A DNA stretch of 64,000 nt from Streptomyces sp. NBC_00285. Its GTDB lineage: Bacteria; Actinomycetota; Actinomycetes; Streptomycetales; Streptomycetaceae. Both the position numbers and the translations under genes were made by a program. Of this stretch, positions 16,809 through 24,057 are shown one piece after another. Each line of letters starts with the position of its first letter. Within the stretch, counting starts at the first letter, position 1. Below the pieces are notes generated by a model. The model made no database searches, was not told where the DNA came from, and worked only from the letters and a program-made list of their open reading frames with translations. The DNA is taken from the NCBI RefSeq assembly GCF_036174265.1, contig NZ_CP108055.1:2542001-2606000 (forward strand). Direction: 5' to 3'.

Positions 16809-18593
16809 GTGCACCCCCGTATCGAGGACTACGCCCTCATCGGCGACGAACAGACCGCGGCCCTGGTCGGCATGGACGGTTCCGTGGACTGGCTGTGCCT
16901 GCCCCGCTTCGACTCGGCGGCCTGCTTCGCCAGGCTGCTCGGCGACGAGGAGAACGGCCACTGGCGGATCGCCCCGAAGGGGGCGGACCGTTGTACGAGG
17001 CGCGGCTACCGCCCCGACACTCTCGTGCTGGACACCGAGTGGGAGACCGACGAGGGCGCGGTGCGGGTCACCGACCTGATGCCGCAGCGCGACGGTGCCC
17101 CCGACCTCGTACGCGTCGTCGAGGGGCTCCGCGGGACGGTGACCGTCCGCAGCACCCTCAGGATCCGCTTCGACCACGGTTCGGTCATGCCGTGGGTCCG
17201 CCGCTCCGACGGTCACCGGGTGGCGATCGCGGGGCCCGACTCGGTGTGGCTGCGCAGCGAACCCGCGGTGCACACCTGGGGCGAGGACTTCGGCACGCAC
17301 TCGGAGTTCACGGTGGAGGCGGGCGAGAAGGTCGCCTTCGTCCTCACCTGGCACCCCTCGCACGAACCGCGCCCGCCGCTGATCGAGCCGTACGAGACCC
17401 TTCAGGCCAGCGTCGCCGACTGGCGGGCCTGGGCTGCCCGGTGCCGTTACGACGGCCCCCACCGGGATGCCGTCGTCCGCTCCCTGATCACCCTCAAGGC
17501 CCTCACCTACGCCCCCACCGGCGGCATCGTCGCCGCCCCCACCACCTCACTGCCCGAGGAGCTCGGCGGGGTCCGCAACTGGGACTACCGCTACTGCTGG
17601 CTGCGCGACTCGACCCTCACCCTGGGCGCCCTGCTGTCCTGCGGCTACCAGGAGGAGGCCGGGGCCTGGCGCGACTGGCTGCTGCGCGCGGTCGCCGGCG
17701 ACCCGGCGGACCTGCAGATCATGTACGGCCTCGCGGGCGAGCGCCGGCTGCCCGAGTCCGAACTGCCGTGGCTGGCCGGTTTCGGCGGCTCGAAGCCCGT
17801 ACGCATCGGGAACGAGGCCGTCGACCAGCTCCAACTGGACGTGTACGGCGAGGTCATGGACTCCCTGTCGCTGGCCCGGCGCTCGGGCCTGCCCGCCAAG
17901 CCGCACATGTGGTCCCTGCAGTGCGCGCTCCTGGAGTTCCTGCGCGAGGTGTGGCGGCAGCCCGACGAGGGGCTGTGGGAGGTGCGCGGCGGCCGGCAGC
18001 AGTTCGTCCACTCGAAGGTGATGGTCTGGGTCGCCGCCGACCGGGCCGTACGCACGCTGGAGGAAAACCCCGAGCTGCGCGGCGACCTGGACGGCTGGCG
18101 CGCGATGCGCGACGAGGTGCACCGCGAGGTGTGCGAGAAGGGCTACGACCCCGAACGCAACACCTTCACCCAGTACTACGGCTCGCGCGAACTCGACGCG
18201 TCCCTGCTGCTGATCCCCCGCGTCGGCTTCCTGCCGCCCGACGACCCACGCGTCGTCGGCACCATCGACGCGGTCCGCGCGGAGCTGGACCACGGCGGGT
18301 TCGTACGGCGGTACAGCGCCGAGGAGACGCCCGTGGACGGGCTGCCGGGAGGCGAGGGCACGTTCCTCGTGTGCTCGTTCTGGCTCGCCGACACCCTGCA
18401 CATGACGGGCCGTACGAAGGAGGCGCGGGACCTGTTCGAACGGCTGCTTGGTCTGGCCAACGACGTGGGCCTGCTGTCCGAGGAGTACGACCCGGTGGCC
18501 GGCGTCCAGCTCGGCAACTTCCCGCAGGCGTTCAGCCACATCGGGCTGGTGAACACCGCCCTCACCCTGTACGGGGACGAGGAGGCAGGATAG
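16809..18593 (+). CDS. Glycoside hydrolase family 15 protein (glucoamylase/trehalase-like)
   Basis: This cytosolic protein of about 594 residues has the two-part GH15 structure: an N-terminal beta-sandwich (IEDYALIGDEQTAALVGMDGSVDWLCLPRFDS) and an (alpha/alpha)6 barrel starting at GGVRNWDYRYCWLRDSTLTLGALL. Actinobacterial members include trehalases and glucoamylases; the substrate is not decided here. GTG 16809 gives VHPRIEDYALIGD, the usual start; TTG 16776, immediately after the preceding stop, is an alternative. It is probably in the same operon as the sigma pair. Confidence 0.88.
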   Translation: MHPRIEDYALIGDEQTAALVGMDGSVDWLCLPRFDSAACFARLLGDEENGHWRIAPKGADRCTRRGYRPDTLVLDTEWETDEGAVRVTDLMPQRDGAPDLVRVVEGLRGTVTVRSTLRIRFDHGSVMPWVRRSDGHRVAIAGPDSVWLRSEPAVHTWGEDFGTHSEFTVEAGEKVAFVLTWHPSHEPRPPLIEPYETLQASVADWRAWAARCRYDGPHRDAVVRSLITLKALTYAPTGGIVAAPTTSLPEELGGVRNWDYRYCWLRDSTLTLGALLSCGYQEEAGAWRDWLLRAVAGDPADLQIMYGLAGERRLPESELPWLAGFGGSKPVRIGNEAVDQLQLDVYGEVMDSLSLARRSGLPAKPHMWSLQCALLEFLREVWRQPDEGLWEVRGGRQQFVHSKVMVWVAADRAVRTLEENPELRGDLDGWRAMRDEVHREVCEKGYDPERNTFTQYYGSRELDASLLLIPRVGFLPPDDPRVVGTIDAVRAELDHGGFVRRYSAEETPVDGLPGGEGTFLVCSFWLADTLHMTGRTKEARDLFERLLGLANDVGLLSEEYDPVAGVQLGNFPQAFSHIGLVNTALTLYGDEEAG

Positions 18594-18598
18594 AAGCC

Positions 18599-19354
18599 AT
18601 GGATCTTGGACTGAAGGACCGTGTGTACATCGTCACCGGAGCGACCCGCGGGCTCGGCAACGCGGCCGCGCGCGAGCTGGTCGCCGACGGGGCGAAGGTC
18701 GTACTGACCGGCCGGGAGGAGAAGCGGGCGGTGGCCGCGGCGGCCGAGCTGGGGCCGAACGCCGTCGGGGTGGCCGTCGACAACGCCGATCCCTCCGCGC
18801 CGGAACAGCTGATCGCCGCGGCGCGGGAGCACTTCGGGCGGTTCGACGGGGTGCTGATCAGCGTCGGCGGGCCCGCGCCCGGTTTCGTCGCGGACAACAC
18901 CGACGAGCAGTGGCAGGCCGCGTTCGAGTCCGTGTTCCTCGGAGCGGTCCGGCTGGCCCGGGCGGCCGCGGCGGAACTCGACGCCGGGGGCGTCATCGGG
19001 TTCGTGCTGTCGGCGTCGGTGCACGAGCCGATTCCCGGGCTGACCATTTCGAACGGGCTGCGGCCCGGTCTCGCCGGGTTCGCCAAGTCCCTCTCCGACG
19101 AACTGGGGCCGCGGGGCATCCGGGTGGTGGGGCTGCTGCCGTCCCGGATCGACACGGATCGCGTGCGCGAGCTGGACGGGCTGTCCGCGGATCCGGAGGC
19201 CACCCGGGCTGCGAACGAGTCGCGGATTCCGTTGCGGCGGTACGGGACGCCGGAGGAGTTCGGCCGGGCGGCGGCGTTCTTGCTGTCTCCGGCTGCTTCC
19301 TATCTGACGGGGGTCATGCTGCCGGTCGACGGGGGCATGCGGCACGGGTTCTAG
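18599..19354 (+). CDS. Short-chain dehydrogenase/reductase family protein with altered active site
   Basis: This 251-residue Rossmann protein has an intact TGATRGLG dinucleotide loop (T13-G20) and SVGG in place of the usual NNAG. Where SDR enzymes carry Ser...Tyr-xxx-Lys, the sequence runs SASVHEPIPGLTISNGLRPGLAGFAK, so the catalytic Tyr and Lys are missing. The C-terminal YLTGVMLPVDGGM is normal. It may be a non-reductase paralogue or use other residues. It starts 5 bp after the GH15 gene, so it is probably co-transcribed. Confidence 0.85.
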   Translation: MDLGLKDRVYIVTGATRGLGNAAARELVADGAKVVLTGREEKRAVAAAAELGPNAVGVAVDNADPSAPEQLIAAAREHFGRFDGVLISVGGPAPGFVADNTDEQWQAAFESVFLGAVRLARAAAAELDAGGVIGFVLSASVHEPIPGLTISNGLRPGLAGFAKSLSDELGPRGIRVVGLLPSRIDTDRVRELDGLSADPEATRAANESRIPLRRYGTPEEFGRAAAFLLSPAASYLTGVMLPVDGGMRHGF

Positions 19355-19372
19355 CTGCGGCCCGGTGGAGGA

Positions 19373-19398
19373 CGAGGGCGCAGTTCACCGCGCCCTCG
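19373..19398. terminator. Bidirectional terminator hairpin between convergent genes
   Basis: CGAGGGCGC (19373-19381) and GCGCCCTCG (19390-19398) form a perfect 9-bp stem with an 8-nt loop. It sits in the 50-bp gap between the SDR gene (+) and the AmaP-like gene (-). No strong T-run is present, as is common in Streptomyces. Confidence 0.75.
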
Positions 19399-19404
19399 GA
19401 AGCC

Positions 19405-19983
19405 TCAACCGACCCTTTCCGCCTTGTGCTTGACGCCGGTCATGCGGACCTCCGCCGGAAGTGACTCCAGCCCCGCCGAATCGCGGGCGTGGGCCAGGGC
19501 CTGAGTCGTCAGGTGGTGCAGGGCCGCCCCCGGGTCCACATGCGGTTCCAGCAGGAGGCGTACGTGGGTCTCCGGGGCGTCCGGGCGGCCGGTCAGGCCC
19601 ACCTGGGCTCGCTGGACGCCGTCCAACTGCCCTGCGTCGCCCGCCAGTACGGCTTCCAGGGCGCGGCCCCTCAGGAGCGCGCCCTCGCCGTCGCCGGTGT
19701 TGACGCGCACCTCGGTGAGCCGGCGCCGGCGGAGCACCGCCGTGAGCCACCACAGGGTCAGGAGCACCACGAGAGCCAGTGCGGCGATGACCGTCGGCCA
19801 CCACCAGCCGTCGCCGTTCCAGCGGGTGCGCTGCGCGTCGCTCAGCAGTACGTCGTGCCTGCCGTCGTGGATCCACCGGGACGGCGGGTCCAGACCGAGG
19901 CCCACGGCGAGCACCGAGCCGCCGCCGACGAGCAGTACCAGGCCCACCAGGGCGATCAGTACGCGGTTGACGGTCCTCAGCAT
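19405..19983 (-). CDS. amaP: AmaP-like alkaline shock response membrane anchor protein
   Basis: This 192-residue protein has an N-terminal membrane helix (VNRVLIALVGLVLLVGGGSVLAVGLGL), a second helix near residues 62-85 (WWWPTVIAALALVVLLTLWWLTAVL), and a cytosolic C-terminal domain. AmaP anchors Asp23-type proteins at the membrane in Gram-positive bacteria. It is the last gene of a four-to-five gene minus-strand set encoding two Asp23/Gls24 proteins. The assignment rests on topology plus context. Confidence 0.75.
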   Translation of the reverse strand: MLRTVNRVLIALVGLVLLVGGGSVLAVGLGLDPPSRWIHDGRHDVLLSDAQRTRWNGDGWWWPTVIAALALVVLLTLWWLTAVLRRRRLTEVRVNTGDGEGALLRGRALEAVLAGDAGQLDGVQRAQVGLTGRPDAPETHVRLLLEPHVDPGAALHHLTTQALAHARDSAGLESLPAEVRMTGVKHKAERVG

Positions 19984-19988
19984 CGGCC

Positions 19989-20660
19989 TCAGCCCTTCCT
20001 CGTCGTCCGTGCCACGTGCACCGAGAGGGCCGGGGGCCGGGCCAGGCCCAGTGCCCTGATCGCCTCGGTGAGCGACAGGTCCAAGTCGGCCTGTACGTCG
20101 TCCAGTTCGCGGAAGTGGGAAACCGCGCGGACGTCGGCCTTCGTCCTGCTCATCCGCACCTGGGCGGACTGGACCCCGGAGACCTCCATGGCGCGGTCGC
20201 GCAGCACCATGGCGGCCGCGTCCCGGTGCAGGCCGGCGCGGACGTCGGAGTGGGTGCGGTGCATCGGCAGGACGGCTCGCAGGCCGGGTGTGACGGCCAG
20301 CAGGATCAGCCACAGGCCCAGAGCCGCGGCGACACCCGCGCCGACCAGGACCCAGGGGTCGTCCAGGGGGCGCTCGGCGAGCTGCCGGGAGAGTTCGTGG
20401 CGCCAGTGCATCGCGGGGCGATGGGCCCGGACGGCCGCGATGTCGTACAGGAAGAGACCCGCGACGAGCAGGACCAGCAGGGCGACGATGCCCGCCGGAA
20501 CCCTGCGCGCCGACCAGAAGCGGCGTTCGCCGCCCGCCCCGCCCTCCGGTGGTCCGTACGCGGCGGCCGACGCGGACCGGTCTCGCCCGTCCCCTTCCGC
20601 CGCCCGCTCGATGACCGGCAGTCGTTGTGTGGTGCCCTCGGAGCCCTGGGGCTCGCTCAT
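19989..20660 (-). CDS. DUF6286-type membrane protein in the Asp23 cluster
   Basis: This 223-residue protein has a hydrophilic N-terminus (about 50 residues), two transmembrane helices (about 57-75, VPAGIVALLVLLVAGLFLYDI, and about 107-128, LVGAGVAAALGLWLILLAV) and a C-terminal cytosolic domain (MVLRDRAMEVSGVQSAQVRMSR). The last part resembles the AmaP C-terminal domain, so it may be a second anchor. Its ATG overlaps the stop of the upstream Asp23 gene (ATGA). Confidence 0.75.
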   Translation of the reverse strand: MSEPQGSEGTTQRLPVIERAAEGDGRDRSASAAAYGPPEGGAGGERRFWSARRVPAGIVALLVLLVAGLFLYDIAAVRAHRPAMHWRHELSRQLAERPLDDPWVLVGAGVAAALGLWLILLAVTPGLRAVLPMHRTHSDVRAGLHRDAAAMVLRDRAMEVSGVQSAQVRMSRTKADVRAVSHFRELDDVQADLDLSLTEAIRALGLARPPALSVHVARTTRKG

Positions 20661-21055
20661 CGCGCCCTCCCCTGTGCCGCGCCGTACGCCTGTGCCGGAT
20701 GCAGCCGCTCCACCTGGACGGTCACCTCCGACACCTCCATGTCCACCAACGCGACTACCCGCTCGACCACTTGCTGACGCACCGCGCGGCAAAGCGCGCC
20801 GATGTCGCACGGGTAGGCCAGTTCGAGGTGCATGCGGATGCGGGCGGTTCCGTGGTGGACCATGACGGTGGTGTAAGGGGGCGCGGCCCCGGCCGGGAGT
20901 TCTCCGAGCGCCTCGCGGGCCGCCTGTGCAGCCACCTTCGAGACCACGCGGTCGGCGATGTTCGTCGCGCCGCGCTCGCCGGGCGGGACGGCGGTGGCGG
21001 TCCGGGGTCTGCGGAGTTCACCCGTCTCGTCGGCCGCGCCGCTCACGGACGTCAT
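20657..21055 (-). CDS. Asp23/Gls24 family envelope stress protein
   Basis: This 132-residue protein belongs to the Asp23/Gls24 family: NIADRVVSKVAAQAAREALGE, then VHHGTARIRMHLELAYPCDIGALCRAVRQQVVERVVALVDMEVSEVTVQVERL. Family members coat the inner membrane face and respond to alkaline or envelope stress. It overlaps genes on both sides by ATGA junctions, indicating tight co-expression. Confidence 0.85.
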   Translation of the reverse strand: MTSVSGAADETGELRRPRTATAVPPGERGATNIADRVVSKVAAQAAREALGELPAGAAPPYTTVMVHHGTARIRMHLELAYPCDIGALCRAVRQQVVERVVALVDMEVSEVTVQVERLHPAQAYGAAQGRAR

Positions 21056-21246
21056 CGCCGCCGGTCACGCCGGTCGTCACGGCTGCGGAAGAGGTCGCCG
21101 ACCTCCAGGTCCCCCTCCAGGAACCGGCCGACGACGAAGCCGATGGCGCCCAGCGCCGCCACCAGCAGGAAGGCGCCGAACCCGCCGAAATACCCGGCGA
21201 ATCCCAGCGCCATGCCGGCGATCATGCCGACCACGGCCATGCTCAT
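21052..21246 (-). CDS. Small DUF2273-like membrane protein
   Basis: This 64-residue protein has two adjacent hydrophobic helices (residues 3-43, rich in Gly and Ala), followed by an acidic then basic tail (EGDLEVGDLFRSRDDRRDRRR). Proteins of this size and topology (DUF2273) are regular partners of Asp23. It overlaps the downstream Asp23 gene (ATGA). Confidence 0.75.
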   Translation of the reverse strand: MSMAVVGMIAGMALGFAGYFGGFGAFLLVAALGAIGFVVGRFLEGDLEVGDLFRSRDDRRDRRR

Positions 21247-21284
21247 CGTGCGCTCCCTAACGATCCCTCGGGGTGTGGTCCGTG

Positions 21285-21749
21285 CTACTGGATGCGGGGC
21301 TCGGGCTCCTCGTCCTCCTCGTCGGGCAGCTTCACGTCGCTCACCGCGATGTTGACCTCGACGACCTCCAGGCCGGTCATCCGCTCCACCGCCGCGACCA
21401 CGTTCTCCCGCACCGCCCGGGCCACGTCGGCGATGGAGACGCCGTACTCGACGACGATCTCCAGGTCGAGCGCGGTCTGCACCTCGCCGACCTCGGCCTT
21501 GACTCCGCGGGACACGGACTTGGACCCGCCGGGCACCCGGTCCCGTACGGCCGAGAAGGTGCGGCTCAGCCCGCTGCCCATCGCGTGCACGCCGAGGACA
21601 TCGCGTGCCGCGAGCCCGGCGATCTTCTCCACGACGCCGTCGGCGATGGTGGTCCGCCCACGGGTCGCCGGGTCGCCGCCGCCGCGTTTGATCGCCTTGC
21701 GGGGCTGCGCAGACGTCTCCACCTCGGGGCTCTGCGTCATGTCGGTCAT
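21285..21749 (-). CDS. Asp23/Gls24 family envelope stress protein (first in operon)
   Basis: This 154-residue Asp23/Gls24 protein contains TTIADGVVEKIAGLAARDVLGVHAMG, DLEIVVEYGVSIADVARAVRENVVAAVERMTGLEVVEVNIAVSDV and a Glu/Asp-rich tail. It is the promoter-proximal gene of the minus-strand set and differs from the second copy by the acidic tail and a DRVPGGSKSVSRGV insert. ATG 21749 is chosen; the frame is open upstream without features. Confidence 0.88.
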   Translation of the reverse strand: MTDMTQSPEVETSAQPRKAIKRGGGDPATRGRTTIADGVVEKIAGLAARDVLGVHAMGSGLSRTFSAVRDRVPGGSKSVSRGVKAEVGEVQTALDLEIVVEYGVSIADVARAVRENVVAAVERMTGLEVVEVNIAVSDVKLPDEEDEEPEPRIQ

Positions 21750-21836
21750 CGCCGTACATCCCTTCCGGTCGTCGTCCTTCGACCACCGTAAGTGCCGTTG
21801 CGCGATCGCGCCCCGGAGATGCGGCAGGCTAGAGCA

Positions 21837-22553
21837 ATGACTGCGGATCAGTGGACGCGGGCGGTACGGCACCACCTCGGGCCGGGGCGGCTGCTGCCCC
21901 TGGGAGGGCCGCGCGAGGGGGCCTGGATCTCGGAGGAGGCGGCTCACGCGGTGTTGCGGTCCGCCGCGGCGGACCTGCGGGACGTACGGCTGGGAGCGCT
22001 GCGGACCGGCCTCGCCGACCCTGAGGACACGTACGAGCCCGTCGTACCGGCGCCGCCCGGCGCGCTGCCGCCCGGCCCGCTGCGGCTGACCGCGGAGTTC
22101 GGGGCGACGCCCGCCGAGCCGCTGCCGGTGACGTCGGAGCTCCTGCGCACGGCGCTCGCGCGGGCGGCGGCCGAGCTGCTGGGGCTGGAGCTCGGCGCGG
22201 TGGACCTGCGGGTGACGGCCCTGCTGGACGTGGACGCCGAACCGTCTCCCGTACGACGGTCCGAGCCGCCGCGACCTGCGGAGGCGGGCCCGGGTGATGA
22301 GGCCCTCGCTGCCGCGGCCGCGCTGGCAGTCCCCGGTGCGGTCCGGCTGACCGGGCTGCTGGGGCGCCCGGTGCACATCGGGGAGCGGGAGAGCGGGGAC
22401 GGCTCCCTCGGGCGCCGCCATGTCCGTGTGGAACTGGCGACGGGCGCGGACCGCCGGGCCCTGGACGTGGCCCGGGACGTCCGCGCCGCCGTGGCTGAGG
22501 TGCTGCCGGATCGTCCGACGGTGGCGGTGCTGGTGACGGCCGTGGAGGTCTGA
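21837..22553 (+). CDS. Asp23-cluster associated protein of unknown function
   Basis: This 238-residue soluble protein is divergent from the Asp23 operon (87-bp gap). It contains two internal stretches, LLRTALARAAAELLGLELGAVDLRVTALLD and DVARDVRAAVAEVLPDRPTVAVLVTAVEV, that echo the helix-strand rhythm of Asp23 domains. A role with the Asp23 proteins is inferred from position and this resemblance. ATG 21837 is chosen; no strong ribosome site is present. It ends 4 bp from a convergent gene. Confidence 0.65.
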   Translation: MTADQWTRAVRHHLGPGRLLPLGGPREGAWISEEAAHAVLRSAAADLRDVRLGALRTGLADPEDTYEPVVPAPPGALPPGPLRLTAEFGATPAEPLPVTSELLRTALARAAAELLGLELGAVDLRVTALLDVDAEPSPVRRSEPPRPAEAGPGDEALAAAAALAVPGAVRLTGLLGRPVHIGERESGDGSLGRRHVRVELATGADRRALDVARDVRAAVAEVLPDRPTVAVLVTAVEV

Positions 22554-22557
22554 GGAC

Positions 22558-23370
22558 CTACTCGCCGACGCCGGCCAGGTCCCGCAGCCGGCGCGTCTGA
22601 GCCGCTCGCTCGGCGCCGCGCTGCTCGTCGTAGGTGCGGTCCTGGGCGCCCCGCAGCAGCGCCTTGGTCTCGATGACGGCGTCGCGGGGGGCGGACAGGA
22701 GCGCGGCCGTCAGGTCCCGTACGGCGCCGTCGAGCCGGTCCAGGGGGACGGCGATGTTGGCGAGGCCGGTGCTCACCGCCTCCTCGGCCGTGACGAAGCG
22801 CCCGGTGGCGCAGATCTCCAGCGCCCGGGCGTAACCGACGAGGCCCACCAGGGGGTGGGTGCCGGTGAGGTCGGGGACCAGGCCGAGGCTGGTCTCGCGC
22901 ATGGCGAACTGCACGTCGTCGGCGACGACGCGCAGGTCACAGGCGAGGGCGAGCTGGAAGCCCGCCCCGATGGCATACCCCTGTACTGCGGCGATGGACA
23001 CGACGTCACTGCGCCGCCACCAGGTGAAGCCTTCCTGGAACTCCGCGATGGCGGCGTCGATCTCGGCGTCACCACTGCGGGCGAGCTCGATGAACGACGG
23101 CTCGCCCTCGATCCCCTCCGGCGTGAACATCTGCCGGTCGAGCCCCGCGGAGAAGGACTTGCCTTCACCGCGCAGCACCACCACACGGACGGAGCCCGGC
23201 ACGAGCCGACCCGCCTCGGCGAGCGCTCGCCACAGAGCGGGGCTCTGCGCGTTGCGCTTGGCCGGGTTGGTCAGCGTCACCGTGGCGAGGGAGTCCTCGA
23301 CGGTGAGCCTCACGCCGTCCTTGTCGAGCAGGGGAACGAGTTCCTGGCCATCCTGAGTGGACGTAGCCAT
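22558..23370 (-). CDS. Enoyl-CoA hydratase/isomerase family protein
   Basis: This 270-residue crotonase-fold protein has the family elements SLATVTLTNPAKRNAQS (residues about 28-44), VVVLRGEGKSFSAGLDRQMF (oxyanion-hole strand), and VQGYAIGAGFQLALACDLRVVADD near residues 130-153. Crotonases hydrate or isomerise acyl-CoA double bonds. The Glu of the AGxxGxGxE-type site is unclear, so the exact reaction is open. It is monocistronic with a convergent partner 4 bp away. Confidence 0.88.
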   Translation of the reverse strand: MATSTQDGQELVPLLDKDGVRLTVEDSLATVTLTNPAKRNAQSPALWRALAEAGRLVPGSVRVVVLRGEGKSFSAGLDRQMFTPEGIEGEPSFIELARSGDAEIDAAIAEFQEGFTWWRRSDVVSIAAVQGYAIGAGFQLALACDLRVVADDVQFAMRETSLGLVPDLTGTHPLVGLVGYARALEICATGRFVTAEEAVSTGLANIAVPLDRLDGAVRDLTAALLSAPRDAVIETKALLRGAQDRTYDEQRGAERAAQTRRLRDLAGVGE

Positions 23371-23424
23371 GGGGTGCCTCCGATGCGTGCGGTCAGCAGA
23401 GCGCTGCTAAGTGACTGCACAGTA

Positions 23425-23458
23425 ACCACCCGGCCGGTCGGTCGACCGACCGGGTGGT
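23425..23458. terminator. Long inverted repeat between gbn and the enoyl-CoA hydratase gene
   Basis: ACCACCCGG (23425-23433) pairs with CCGGGTGGT (23450-23458), and inside it TCGGTCGACCGA (23438-23449) is a perfect 12-bp palindrome; only CCGG (23434-23437) is unpaired. It lies after gbn and 55 bp before the enoyl-CoA hydratase start, both on the minus strand. It may terminate gbn transcription, act as a TetR-type operator for the hydratase, or both. Confidence 0.55.
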
Positions 23459-23486
23459 CACCATCGAAGCCGATGGGCCGTCCGGT

Positions 23487-23708
23487 TCAGGACGATGCGG
23501 CCTTCTTGCCCCGCGTCGCTCCGCCACGCCCACGAAGCGTGACGCCCGATTCGCTGAGCATCCGATGCACGAAGCCATACGAGCGGCCGGTTTCTTCGGC
23601 CAGCGCCCGAATGCTCGCACCGGAGTCGTACTTCTTCTTCAGGTCTGCCGCGAGCTTGTCACGCGCGGCGCCGGTTACCCGGCTGCCCTTCTTCAGAGTC
23701 TCGGCCAC
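23487..23708 (-). CDS. gbn: Gbn-like GATC-binding nucleoid-associated protein
   Basis: This 73-residue basic protein has a helix-turn-helix at about residues 30-55 (SIRALAEETGRSYGFVHRMLSESG) flanked by Lys/Arg-rich ends. Length, sequence and synteny match S. coelicolor Gbn (SCO1839, recalled from memory), a nucleoid-associated protein that binds GATC motifs and affects development. GTG 23708 is chosen because GAGGAGG lies about 5 nt upstream; starting at 23753 would add 15 unlikely residues. The upstream region carries inverted repeats and a dense GATC cluster, listed separately. Confidence 0.85.
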   Translation of the reverse strand: MAETLKKGSRVTGAARDKLAADLKKKYDSGASIRALAEETGRSYGFVHRMLSESGVTLRGRGGATRGKKAASS

Positions 23709-23832
23709 CCGTGCCTCCTCATAGGAAGTGCGCTCTGGTCCCCTCATGATCACCCCTCCAGGCGTTCATGGCCACCCATTCGGCAAGGTCCGTAAGACCT
23801 GGTTTTGACGACAGGAGCGAGTCCCCACATAC

Positions 23833-23874
23833 GGAATCTGTGATTCCACACAGCCGCGTTCGTACCCCCGAACG
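23833..23874. promoter_or_regulatory. Two adjacent inverted repeats upstream of gbn
   Basis: GGAATC-TGT-GATTCC (23833-23847) and CGTTCG-TACCCC-CGAACG (23857-23874) are perfect inverted repeats 9 bp apart, about 125-165 bp upstream of the gbn start. Their position suits regulator binding. The second is not an SOS box: LexA boxes have CGAAC on the left and GTTCG on the right. Confidence 0.4.
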
Positions 23875-23910
23875 GGTTATATCGTGAAGTCCCAGGTCAG
23901 AGACGTGCGA

Positions 23911-23943
23911 CGGCCGGGCCCTTGTCGATAAAGGGCCCGGCCG
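23911..23943 (-). terminator. Terminator of the ABC-F gene
   Basis: CGGCCGGGCCCTT (23911-23923) and AAGGGCCCGGCCG (23931-23943) form a perfect 13-bp stem with a 7-nt loop, 113 bp after the ABC-F stop on the minus strand. The AA/TT at the loop end is typical of Streptomyces terminators, and a U-run is lacking. Confidence 0.85.
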
Positions 23944-23977
23944 CGAAATGGATGTAGGACACACCTCGGTACGAGGA

Positions 23978-24057
23978 GATCTCACACAGATGATGGATCA
24001 CGGATCGGCCGAATGATCCATACGCCGTGGATCACCCCGTGGATCACGCTTTCGATC
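23978..24057. promoter_or_regulatory. Cluster of seven GATC sites upstream of gbn
   Basis: GATC occurs at 23978, 23996, 24003, 24015, 24030, 24042 and 24054, with the unit GTGGATCAC repeated at 24028-24036 and 24040-24048. The last site overlaps the ABC-F stop region. Since Gbn binds GATC, this looks like a high-affinity site that could serve autoregulation. Binding is inferred, not shown. Confidence 0.5.

Larger units (their letters stand above)
23709..24055. other. gbn upstream intergenic region
   Basis: This 347-bp gap between gbn and the ABC-F gene (both minus strand) codes for nothing convincing. From the gbn side it holds the gbn ribosome site, inverted repeats at 23833-23847 and 23857-23874, a terminator at 23911-23943, and a run of GATC sites at 23978-24057. 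The gbn promoter should lie between about 23730 and 23900. Confidence 0.7.

Noticed and set aside
23857-23874. Possible LexA/SOS box (CGTTCG-N6-CGAACG)
   Set aside because: The half-sites are in the wrong order for an actinobacterial SOS box, which needs CGAAC on the left and GTTCG on the right.
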